DNA of 64,000 nt from Balanoglossus misakiensis (taxonomy: Eukaryota > Hemichordata): NCBI GenBank assembly GCA_040954595.2, contig CM082577.2, positions 4,650,001 through 4,714,000 on the forward strand, in the 5' to 3' direction. Shown in pieces: positions 27,720 to 40,300 of this stretch. Each line of letters opens with the position of its first letter. The stretch's first letter is position 1. The notes under the pieces are model-generated. The model was not told the DNA's origin. It made no database searches and saw only the letters and a list, made by a program, of their open reading frames with translations. Position numbers and translations under genes: made by a program.

Positions 27720-27763
27720 TGTGCATGGTACCCTCAACTTGAAAGTTGAGGGTACCATGCACA
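27720..27763. repeat. Perfect 21-bp-arm hairpin
   Basis: The arms 27720-27740 and 27743-27763 are exact reverse complements around a GA dinucleotide, centred on GGTACCCTCAACTT/AAGTTGAGGGTACC. It lies about 275 bp beyond the stop codon of the polycystin-like gene, on its 3' side, so it may be in that transcript's 3' UTR. Confidence 0.75.
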
Positions 27764-28037
27764 AGTAAATTTGTGAAGTCTGCATGTCGTGTATATATTA
27801 CACGATTATTTATATACGTGAACTATAAATGTATTGTATTGATTCATAGGAAGAAGAGTTGTTGTGCAACACGTTCAACCGATAAGTTTTGTACTCTAGA
27901 ACTATCATTATGTCTCTAAGTTTTGGTCTCCTCGGGTGCACACGCTATTATGTTTGTCACATCGTGGAAAATCGAGTCAAATGGCACGAAAAGAGAGGCC
28001 GCAAATCGTTATTTTTCAACCACAGACATGGCGCTTA

Positions 28038-28351
28038 TTATAATCCCACTCCAGAATCCGACAAATCACTAGCGTTACGCATCAGTGGCGATTCGTCCCG
28101 ATAGTCGTTCACTGCAACGTCGACGACATCACCATCAATGGCGTCGATGGAGGCAGTTTGGGTTAATACATGAGCGGGGAAAATTGTTCTGCCACGCTGT
28201 CGTTCGTAAGATACGGTGAGAGAAACCATCTCATCCACCCTGGTGAGAACTTCTTGCTGTGTCTTCACAAGTCGCTCTGTACGTTTACTTAGCTCCTTTG
28301 CAACATAATCAAGTTCTTCCACAGCGTCGGTTTGTTTCACTAGATCTGCAT
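28038..28351 (-). CDS. PKD1-like exon 31: cytoplasmic tail and stop
   Basis: The last exon encodes about 104 residues. The first half is strongly helical and heptad-like (LDYVAKELSKRTERLVKTQQ), a likely short coiled coil of the kind polycystins use for partner binding. The second half is less ordered and ends SDLSDSGVGL. The stop codon is at 28038-28040. Confidence 0.85.
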
Positions 28352-31300
28352 CTGGTAGAGATGAAGGTTTTATTTTCAAAAATTAACTTTTCATGCTGAA
28401 AGTATACAGATTGACCAGCCATGGGGTGAAAGCAAACGGCCAGGCATGGAATACAGTTGTTTATGCGAGGACAGAGCAAGTTATTGGCTCTGCACTCGTC
28501 GTACAATGATGCGCCCTCAACAGTTTGGCAAAGCAATACGGGCGTGCGCATATATGCACAAACAATATCCAGAGCGCCCGCGCACGACTGAATCTTTCTG
28601 TCTGGCAGAGTAAGTGTGATCAGTAGTGATTGCCGCAGATTACAGGTGTGTGCATAAAAAGAGATAACAGGACGAGCGTGAAAACAAGACACAGAAGACA
28701 TGTTTTATAGTCAAATTTCTTTGCAGGAGAAACCGGAGCCAAGAATGGTCAATAGCTCTTTTCTACCCCCATCTCCCCCTCCCTCCCTACAGTGATACTT
28801 TGACCCTAGATTAGGCATGCATATCGTGTCAATATGGCGAGGTTTTAATCAGTGGTTGTCATACTTAGAAGGTAAAATATATACCTACCTTTGCTCTTGA
28901 ACTTCTCCTTGGTGACCCTGTGAAACAGGTCAACTAAATACTCCAAAAATTCAAATTCGTTTGTCATCTTGTTCGTGTCTTCCTTAGCGCGTGCGAAGGC
29001 TTCCGTGACAGTGGCGATGATTTGGTTACCAAGGCAAATGCACATGAAGAACCAGCTCACAAACAATGCGATTAGTCCCATAACAACAGTCCCCGAGATG
29101 ATGCTGCCGGGGTCGTAGCTTCGGAACCTCACGCTGCCCACGATGAACAGCGCCATCTTTCGGAAAACGGAAGAGAACGTCCTCGTTCCGGACTGCTCAT
29201 AGTATCCAAAGTACATCAGCTGTGAGAACGCCATGACGACGACGAGGAAGGTGTGCGGGAAGCCGCTCAAGCCCGAGCTTGTCCGACTTAGTGTGAGGCC
29301 AAGAATATACATCCGGCGATTGAACTGCAGAATGTGGATGATTTTGATGAAAGCCATGAAGGTAACAATAGCCAGACAATACATGTAGATCTCACACCAG
29401 AGGCTGATACCGTCGAAATCGGTGAAATGATCTATGAGGGGGGAAACGAAATAAGCAAAAGGTTTACATATATGCTAAGTAGAATATTACACAGTGTATG
29501 TGGATAGTACATATCATCATCAGTACCTTTGCTCTTTTTCATGCCAGCGACAATTTTTAGGGTGAAGCCAAATCTTCCAATGAACATTATTATACTAATC
29601 GTTGATGCCAGCAACATGAACAGGTCCCACTTATTCCAAAACGACCGGAAGTACTCCCTCTTCAGCCTACGTAACTTCCGGTACTCCAGTCGGGCTCGCC
29701 ACAACGTTGCCAGAAGGAACACGGCTTGGCAGACAACTCCCACGGTCTCAGCGTGTTTACTTCGGCCCTGTCCGTACAAGCTCGACACTCTCAAAGCGGG
29801 ATCCGGCACCGCGCTTCCAGTCGGCAGAAACTCGGTCACGTATTTGCCGAATGAAAACAAGAAGGCGTTCGGGTTGTAGGTGTTGAAATCGAGAAACACC
29901 GCGCGTGTGTTCTCGTCGACCCAGTCGTGTTGAATCAGCTCGGCAATGGCAGCTCTTGCCTCCCGAGACGACGACCCAAGCTCTTTGATGTACCCACCGG
30001 CAGCGTACAGCGTACCCGTCGTTGACTTCCAGGTCAACCCACCGACTTCTCGCCGTGATTTGTAAATCCAAGGCGAGTCACCATTTCCCGATGACGCATT
30101 CACCAGTGGCGTGGACCAGCTGACGTCGTACGAGGTAGTGTCTTCCTTACTCCAGGTGTATTCTACTTCACAGAGTTTATAAATAGCATCCATGGGCTTC
30201 GGTGGAAAACATTGCCCTATGTAAGTAATATATAAACGTTATTTTGATATGTTTTCTTGCATTTCGAAGAATTTCGGTTTGTTTCTATCTCGATTTATTT
30301 CGGTTCATAGACAATTTCGGCATATTCCCTGGTGTTTTTCATGAGGGTGTATGATTTAAGAATGGAAATCACCAAATGTCACAATCTTGTAAATGGTATC
30401 GGTGATTGTCTTGCACATCTGCATATATACAAAGTGTTCAGTGTTCCAAATAGAACCAGTCCAACTACAACAGTAGAAGTATTCAAGTAAACACAAACCT
30501 GGTCGTACACGTAGCTGTCGGAGCCGAGCTGGTCCAAGTCGAAACGAGACGGCGTCGCCGGCGTAACGGAGTTGCATGACGGAGAGGGGTTTGCCACGGT
30601 AGTCTTCATCCGGGTAAAAACTGGGAACAAATGCTCGATCCAACCAGTTCCAAAAATCTTCTTTTGATTTGACCTACGTGAAGTACGTGAGAGAGTTCAA
30701 ACAAGATCACACTCACATTATACCAAAGATAATACGAGACAGAATAGTATAGGCGACAAAATCATTTGCAACACTGACATTAATCCATTGACGGGTTTCA
30801 TGTTCATAAAGCAATGTGTTGAGTATAGTCCAGGGATATATCTTTGAACAAAGAATCATACATCTTTGAATAGAAAACCCATAAATTATCAGAGAATACC
30901 CATGAAATAACTTTGCACTTACGTCAACAAACTTCGTACAGGCGTTGCTGGACGTTGTCATGGTTTGGATGTTTTTGTACATATGGCGTGCACTTGTATT
31001 GGCTTCGATGCCGCACATGATGCAAATTGCCACCAGCACGATCAAGTAGCAAACGAGCTCCCGGCTGATCCTCTTGATTTGCTGATGTTTGATGAGAACT
31101 CGCCGAGATTCTCGCAAAGTCTCGTCACTCGGGGGTCGAAGGTCATCCAGATCTGCACTCGAGTATGATAAGAAAAATTACAACGATCTTAATATTCATG
31201 ATGTTCTTCTTTTGAGTTTCATGCCCAATATAAAGTGCAAGTCGATCTTAGGAATTCGGTTTATGAATTTTTATCAGTGTATAAAGTAAAACAGGAAACA

Positions 31301-34300
31301 ATACGTCTACTGATTGTGGCATCTTTCAGATGTACATTTGTCTTTCGCCAAGATCGTAATGAAAATACTCGCCATCTTCAGCCTTAGCTTCTTCACATTT
31401 TTGTCGTTCACGGTGCAAAGTCCGAAGTGTCTGGTGTTTGGTGCTGCTCGATTCCGCTTCTTCGTCCGCCAGATTGACTCCTTTCTTGCAGAGTGACAGT
31501 AAGTAAGAGGCAGCAGCGGCCAATACGAGAAGCTGTAACGAATAGGAGACACCACTGGATAATAACCTAGTAACTGACAATGGTAGGCCGACACCAGATG
31601 AAGATGTAGTGAAAGTGTATTCCCATGTGTTCTAGGAATGCCCCTACCTGCAAAGGCTCCAAGACGAATATTGACTGAGCGAGAGACGAGAGATCGGCAG
31701 TCAGCCACTCCTTCGATTGTGTTGGGCCCCAGTATAAGCTGTATGAAATGATGAAAAAACAAGAGAGCAGAATAATGGCAAACACAAGACACCATCCGAT
31801 GTAGACAGACCACCATGGCAACCGTCGCACCTTCTTCTGGCCAGGCTGACCGGCCTGGTATGCTTGCTGGAACATTGCCCTGAGTCTTTCCGCCTCTTCG
31901 AACTCCTGGGCCTGGACGTAGGACCAGGCCGCCGTGCGCTTCACACGCCACCGCTGGTACCTCTCCCGCAAGGCGCTCGGTTGGAACACGCCGTCCCTCT
32001 GATCGGCCAAGCGGAATATCTGCACCACCGACGTGATGACCGGGTACGTCATCAGCGCGCCGGCGATGCTGACGAAAATCTGGTAAGACGTGAAAACCAG
32101 CGGGCCGATCTCCACGCGGTGCGCGGCACTGCCTCCGGACCCCTCCTCCTCGGGCTGTCGTTCCTTGTAAAACATGGCGTTGACCAGCATGGAGAAAAAC
32201 ACGTAGCAGGCGGCGGCAGACAGACGCTGCACGCGGGTGAAGCTGCTGTAGGTTGGGCGGGAAAAAATGGACACCCACATGTTCTTGTCTGTGAGGTTCT
32301 TGCCCATTTTAGTGTCGAAGTGGAGCTTGAAGCTCTTCAAGTGACTGTCCTTGATTGGGTACAGGAGGCGGAACACTTTACCGTCACCTCGTTCGGCAGC
32401 CAGCCATTCGTCGCAGAAGAGAGTGTAGCTGACGACAGAACGTGAGATTTGAAATCATATATTTTATTGATATTAGTAAAGCTGTCTCACTTCAGTGGAA
32501 CGAATGCGCCCCTGCAGGATACATGTTAAAATATCAATAAGGATGTTGTTGTTGGTTTTAGTTTTCAATAACCAAACAGACCATCAACTGTTGTTCGCAA
32601 ACACATAAAACGCCTTCGGAAATAATGACGATGATGTAGCAGATATTTTTTAATCACGTTAGAGGGTAAAATTTAATAATTACCATTGATTAGTTTGCAT
32701 GTCTTCTACAACTATGTAACTGAGAAACCAGGACGCCTTGAGGTCGCTTCCAGATATGTCGTGCCAAATATCCATGTAAGCTAGGGCGCCCAGGGTAGAC
32801 TTCACGGCCATCAAGAACGTCACCTCACTGCCTCGTTCAAATTCCTTTTTGTAGAGGGTACGGCCAAGGACAGTGAAGGAGAAAAGAGAAATCGAGACAA
32901 CAGAAAATTAAACGAGTCAGCGAAAGCCAGGAGTCAAACAAGACATGTAGTGTACAACACTTATGAGCAGCAGAAATAATCAATCACGATAGTGGAACAA
33001 ATTTGACTTCACGTCAGAAAAACAGTCTCTCGCCAAGCGAGCCCACAATGATGATTTTTCCATTCTTGGTTGTTGTTTTTTTGGTTTGATTGAGTTTGGT
33101 TTGGTTTGGATTGGATTGGATTGGATTGGATTGGATTCACCCGGTTGGTTTGGATTGGATTGTTTTGGGTTTGCCAAGTTAACTGGCACCTTACTATGCT
33201 CTTCCCACGTGGTTCCAATCGACGAATAGCAGTCTCTTCCACTGTTCCCCCGAGAATAAATCTGATTTTCGAGCTAGTCCCAGCTTCTGGGTGTATTCCG
33301 GTGAACACCTTTATTTTGTAGAGATAAGTGTGGCGTGGATTGTTGTCCACCATCATGTGCACTCTCCACTGCGAAATAAATGACAATAAATATTGAATTT
33401 GTTGGCTGGTTGTGTCTTTACAACTTACCATGTTTTGGAACATGGGTGGATATGATATCACAGTTAGTTTCTATTAACAGTATACGGTTTTGACGTTCTT
33501 GAAATACTAACAAATACGCCTTTGGGATGTTTCATGCTAATACTGTCTATCATAATCATTGTAAAAAAACAGTGTTCACTTTATCTCGTTAACCTGACAT
33601 TGGTGTCAAAATATCATTCCTTTTCTTGAAACAACGGAGGAGTCATGTTGCCAGCCTGCTGTTATCATTGTTAACAAAAGTGAACTTTGTGCCATTGATT
33701 TGTCTATCAACTATCCAATTAGAAAATGCATCTCGACACGGCAGTGTAGTACCTTAAACATGTCTGCTTTGTCTTTTCGTCTCATCCAAACCAACAGCAA
33801 AATGTATATCACCAACATGAAAACGATGACAGTAAGGACCAGTGGGTTTTCCTGAAGATCACTGACGCTAATGGCGCCAAAATCAATTGTGTTGATGGGC
33901 ACGATGAAACTCGATGCGAATGACGTCATGTGGTCGCATAGACAACGGGTAAAACGAGAGTTGGATTCTGGATCGACCTGAAAGTACACGTACGTGACGT
34001 TATGGCTGTGCACACACGGATAAAATCACCACTAAAACGGATTAGAAATATATTTCTCTGATTTCTGTCATCGATTCCGAATTGACAAAGGGGAAAGTTG
34101 ACCAATCACGTCAAGGGAATTTCCCAATTGGCCTCGCTTTGAGTTCACATTCATGATGGCTGCATGGGGGCGCTAGACTTATGAAATGGGTGTATAGAGA
34201 GGGGCATTTACCTGACACCCTGCAGACTGCCACTGTTCGTTATCCTCATCCCAAAATCGACACCCGGATGTGAACAACATCATGGAAAAAATATGTCTCG

Positions 34301-37300
34301 TGTCAGCAACGCCTGCGTTACATAGAATAACATACAAAATAACCTATAGCAACACAATTGGAGGTGAAATTGATACATTTACATCAATATGTATCGCATA
34401 TCTTCTATACCTGTTATGAATAATTTCATCTGTTTGTTCGTCCTCACATTGAAACAGAAATGATATTTTCACTTGGTGAATTAATTCTTATTCATCGACG
34501 CCAGAAAATTAAAATTAGCTAATGAAGATATATGAAATTATACAACCGTTTTCACGTTTATGACGCGGGGTCAGTGACAAGAATAACGTTTATTAATGGA
34601 CCACATTAGTCACTTCTTACCATATGGAATCCCCTAAAAGTGTATTTCTCCGGGGTATATGGTGAAAGCAAGAAGTGATTTAGTGACTGATAACAATCGG
34701 CTTGCAATTTGCACCAATGGTGTGAAAAAACCAACACACGCGCGCAGAGTTTTCTGCTATATACTGATATAAGGAGTCTTCTTTTGACTATGAGAGGGTC
34801 CAGGCACGATTGATTGATCAGTTATTCGTATCAGTGGCCCCCCGGTCCGCGTCGCGAAACTGCAAATGGTCATAGTACCTTGCCCACCCACAGGCCTAAT
34901 CCCAACGTAGTAAAGACCGGTTTGGACCAGTTCCTCTGTTATGTACGAATGGCGCAATTCTCGCGAGACCGCCGCGTCGTTTACTTCTGTACTAACATCT
35001 TGTGGGACTCTCCCGCTGAAATCATGGTCGTGCGCTGTTGGGCGTTCGCCAAACTTCCAGTACACTGCATATTTGACGTTGTCTTCCCCTGGGAAGATGA
35101 CCACGCTGACCCGGCTGTCTGGCTCAGTGACGTCGACACTGAAGTACATAACTCCGTCGCCGTCGCCCGCGTCGAACTGATATTCTTGAAGTGAAGGTCT
35201 CCGTTCCGGCGAGATCTCGATAGTGACAATGACCGGTTGGTCGCTGTTCTTCACAGGGACAACCTGACTTGCCGCATCAAGAATGTCTACGTCAAGGAGT
35301 GAACTGGCAATGTTTTCGGCTGTGCTGTCCCAGACATGAATGTTCTTTGTGAACGACAAGACCTACAATAACGAAACGGGTTTAGTGGCTAATGGGCATA
35401 CATTGCGATCTCTGGGCCGATGCAAGGGAGAACCCTACTACTTTCAAAATGCGTAATATCAGACAGCCATGACACAATAATACAACAAAAGGCATACTTA
35501 CTCTGACAGACAGAAGTTCGGAATCATGATTGGCCCGGTATGTTCCCGGCATCTTCACGCCTGCTGCCCTGACTTGGAATTCAGTGTCGGACAGCTTTGC
35601 GAGTCTATATTTGGCCAACCTGACGTCAGTGACCTCGTTTGTGAAGATCAGCGCTGGTCTCTCGGACACCGTGCAGGAGAGCAGAGAGAGCGTGGTGTTC
35701 TTCATCACGGCAGAGGAGTGCCCAGTGACATCCTTCACCTGCAACACACAGCAAGACATCAAATCAGGTCCAATAATCAATATCGTCCAAGGTTATGCTA
35801 ATTACCATGTCAAAGAAAGAAATAAGAGAAAAAAATGGACCACTTCTAATGTTGTGGTACCAGGTGTCCGCTGGCATGCTACACCCGTCACAAAGACTGG
35901 CCCCAAGTGACACGTTCAAGTGAAAATTGGCCGAACGAAAAAAATACTGTTGCAAGTCAAATCCAGGAATGCTGCCACTCATCATTTGAGTGACAGAAGC
36001 GTCATATTTGGAGGAAAATTCAGGCAGATTACTGGCAATACTCTTACTCACCCGTATCGAGCTGTTCCGTCTCGGATCGGCCGACACCAGAAGACTATTG
36101 GCACTGTTGAACACGTCTGTTATATAAGGTGCGAGCGAGATCGGAACTTTAACTTTCGTAATTATGACCATGAGTTTGACAGTGTAAGGTCTGTACGTTA
36201 AACACCAGCGCGAAAAGGGCAGATAACCGAATGAAACGAACCAGGCACAACTGATCGTTAACATAATAAACTATGGCAAAAATCAAACTTTGAACTTACT
36301 TCGAGATATCTCGTAAAGTTCTTGTGGGGGGAACAGGTTCTCACATTGCCTGGGAAGAGTTCCTACTATGTTACTGAGAACCTTGGCCGCTGATATCTGA
36401 TGAGGAACAAGATGCAAAGGTTCGCTAGAACACCGAAATGCCGGATAATACCAGTTTATCACAAATCACAATGGGCTCATAAGACTAGGTTGTAACGCTG
36501 TCGTATTGTAAATGTGTACTAGTATGCGCTGTGAAGACTAAAGAAAACGTACACACCACACAGGCAAGCAGGCAGGCAGGCAGGCAGACAGACGGACGGA
36601 CGGACATGTAGAGTGACTGGGTGGGTGGTTAGGTGGAACTATAGGTTGGTTGTCTGAGAGGTAGGCTGGGTGGGTAGCTGGTGATGTAATCTTTTCCCTT
36701 ACCTGCGTTTCTTCGGTAAGTTCGCCAGGTTGGTGAGTCACTGCTCTGATGGCACCTGCCGCTTGCTTGATTGATTCAGTAGTCTTAAGAGATTGCGTTG
36801 TTTGACCCAGAACGTCGACCAAGTCAGCTCGTAACTTTGAGCAAAGTAGAAACAGGTCGCGCAAAGTTCGATATTATAATCAGAAAAAGTTTTGTTAAAT
36901 TTTCAAACGAGGGATACTTATAATAATACTTTTTTGGGAGTGAAAATGGAAATATGATGTTAGTATGATGCAAAACTAAAGAGGGCATAAGATCTAGGAA
37001 TGTCAGTTTCGAATTACCTTTGTTTTATACTCGACCCCTTGGTATGGAATAGTAGCGTCTTCGCTGCCATCGTAGTTCTAGATAATACAAGGTGAAATAA
37101 AGAATCAACATGTACAACATACGGAGTATAGTACACATCGACAACCGACAACCTCCTTTTGAGAAAGCGGTGCTCATACTTGAAATGAAATCCCGCCATT
37201 GCGAATTTGAAACGTATACAATGACATTCCAATTAAGCCACATCACTCACCAAAACATCTTCGTTCATTAAAGATGACATGAACGTGACAAGTTGCGTGG

Positions 37301-40300
37301 CCTGAATTCGATTATCAACGTCCAGATAATCATACAGTTCTTGCTCCAGACCTTCGGCCATTGCGGTTTCATCTGCGATGACCTTCCCATCCATCCGTTC
37401 AAACGCATGGCGATTGCAGAAGCACGTGGTTTCGCGAAGTGAGAAACAAAATTAGTTGATAAGACATTCTATGTGGCCTTTGATCTTAGGTTAAAACTTT
37501 CACAATTTCAGTGTCACTGTTGATTCAAGGATACTGCCATACCGAACAGATAATCAGTTGCACAGAGATATATTTGCGTAGTCTTGAACCTCGAGTTTCT
37601 TCTTTCCCAGTGTTGAACTGGGTGTATTGGTCAATCAAAAGCTGCGTGTCGTATATTTTAGGCCAAACAAATTCCCTCGCACGTTCCCATCGTCGGAACT
37701 AGACTCTGAAAACGAGTATGACATGCCATGGCGAAAACTATCCGATCCCCAAGAAGGATTTTTTTGCCTACACAGTCTATCATATCATTGATGACAACAT
37801 TTGTAGCCATACCTGTACGTGAAGGGACACTTCCTCATAGGCGAGATGCTGATCACTGACCCTAACGCTGACGTCAATCACGTGATCGTTGTCCGCGTTT
37901 CCTATTGGCAGGTAGCTGGCTGGTGTGCTTGGCTCGATGCCAAAATAGATGACGTTCCAGGGCGTTTCTTGCTCACTTTTTGCTCTCGCGCGAAACTCGT
38001 ACTGAAGTGCGCCCTTGCCGTCGTCTCGCCAACCATCGCAGGTTATGACGTACTTACGTAGACGAATGTATTCATCTTTGAAAATGACAAATCATCAACG
38101 TCCGTTTAATTAAGACAACTCTCCTTGCAGAGATAAACGTCCAACTCCCAACGTCCACTAAGAAATAGTGTTTTTTTTTATTTGACAGTCGAGAGTATGA
38201 CTGTTTTGGATCAGCGACTAATTTTGAGAAACGATGCGGGATGTGACGAAATGATTAGGAGACATAGTCTAATCCCCCTCCCCCCTTAAACTGGAACGTT
38301 TTAAGCACTTCGCGATAAGTTTCCGCTCAAGCAGCATTTTGCATAAATTTAGTTTATTGGAGACGTGTCACTGAGGGAATAATAGGTTTACCTGCTTCAA
38401 AAATATAACACGACCCGCCGTGTGGTTTCCCGTTCACGGCGAAACCAATTTCTTGAAATCCTCCCAGGTTTCCAATGACAATGGTGATTTTCAGTCGGTA
38501 TCTTGTGGGTCCTTTAAATACATTCGGATAGAAAGACAGGCTTTCTGAATGTATACCTGCAAAAAAAATGTGTTCTTTAACGTATTTTATTACTTCAATG
38601 TGTTTCGCTTTTATTGTCTATGACAAGGCATTGACCAGTCCTGTAAAATCCCTCCCGAAGGTGTACGACTGCAAAATTTTGAATGAGCGAGAAAAATTCT
38701 GTCAAATTTAAAATTCAAAACGGCCACGATCATCATATGAAGAAAGATTTTTACGGAAACAATGTGCTGAACGTCATATTTTCTTCTTCGTTAAAATAAA
38801 ACATCGAAAGAACTGAAAGGCTTAGCGGACAATCATTTTTCTGACAATCTGTCCCCGAGGCGCACAAGTACTACCTACATTTATAATGTTGGCATTACCT
38901 GTTGACGTCATCGTTTCCCAATCTTGGACTGGATTGCCGTCATCATCCGACAGCTGCCAGAAAATACGTTCTTCAACGGAGTTGCAGTTGCCGCATTCCG
39001 CCATCAGGGAAAACTCGCTAGACGGGTTGATGGTGTCATGGCAGTTGGAAACGCATCTAAAGTGGGGGGGGGGGCAACAGGAGAGTATTGCCTCTCAGAA
39101 GACGGAAGTGCCATAAAACTAAGAACTTCCCACTATGTTTACTAGGTTAATTTGCGTAAAGGGCTAGTTCGAAACGCATATAAAGGTGACCACCACCGTT
39201 CGTTAAGTTAATATATATCAAAAGGTCTTGTTTGAAAAATTGAACTCGTTTACTGTCCTTATCGTCCAAAAGATGAATAAAAACGATTAACTGTACCTGA
39301 TTTCGACTTCCGGGGGATCATCGCGAACTATTTCGACGGTTTGGATGAAAGTACCGTTTCTGGAACCCTTTTGCGCATGCACCGTGAATGAGTAGGCTCT
39401 GTTGGGGTCCAGCAGTCCGGCACGGATGTGCAGTACACCGCCGTCATAGTCAAGTCTGTCGGGTCCTTCGCCAAAGCAACCGGGGCCGTCGGACGGAACG
39501 TAGCCCTCGCCCGGCATCCGAACGTCGTTGTCCGTACCGATCTGCCCGCCAGGGACGGGAAAATCTTCGCTGCGCTGTTCGCAGGACCAGCTGAAGGCGA
39601 TGCCCTCCGAGGCGTCCATTTCCTCATCCGGGTCATAGGTGGCACCGCTGGCGTTCAGACACAGATGCTGATTCATGCCGGATGATCTGGAGTGGCCCCC
39701 GGATATTCCAACCACCAGAGCGGACTGTACGATGACCAGATCCTCAGAGTCCGAACTGGTCTTGTTCGCTGCACCGAGGCCGTGCACCCCAACCGTGATC
39801 TCGTATCTCCCGTATGGAAAAGTGCGTGGCTCGAAAACGATGTCCGAAAGCCCCGACGAAGCGATGGGGAATGACTGCATTGTGTCCAGTTCGACGGCAG
39901 ACCAACTGATTGAAACTCTCTGCGATCTATTGCAGTGAAGTTCGACAATGCTGTTAATATAAATTCTCTCAGATCTCTCGAACCGTCTAGGAGACCCTGT
40001 CTTACCAGTTATGCGCACGTTATAAGGTGATGAACACTGTGGATGGACTGTCACTGGAATCTCTGCGGAAAGTAAAGGCCCGTAGTTGAGCGCGGTCACC
40101 CTCAGGATGTAGTTGCCTGCAGACTGATACACGTGGTCTAAAACGTCGACCATTTGCTCTTTCTCGACGACTCTCACCCTGTCGCCGGTTCCATCGCCAA
40201 AGCTCCAAACGAATACAACGTTGGTACCATTGGAGACTCTTGCCTCGTAGAAATAAGGAGTTCCTTCATCTGCGGCTGGCGGGACCCTCACTTGAAGATC

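Noticed and set aside
31307-32278. 323-codon minus-strand frame
   Set aside because: Overlaps polycystin-like exons 25 and 26 in another frame. The real frame carries the expected membrane segments and agrees in phase with its neighbours.
34600-34690. Inverted repeat around TAGTCACTTCTTACCATAT
   Set aside because: Only short, interrupted blocks pair, so the stem is weak and may be chance. It is within a polycystin-like intron.
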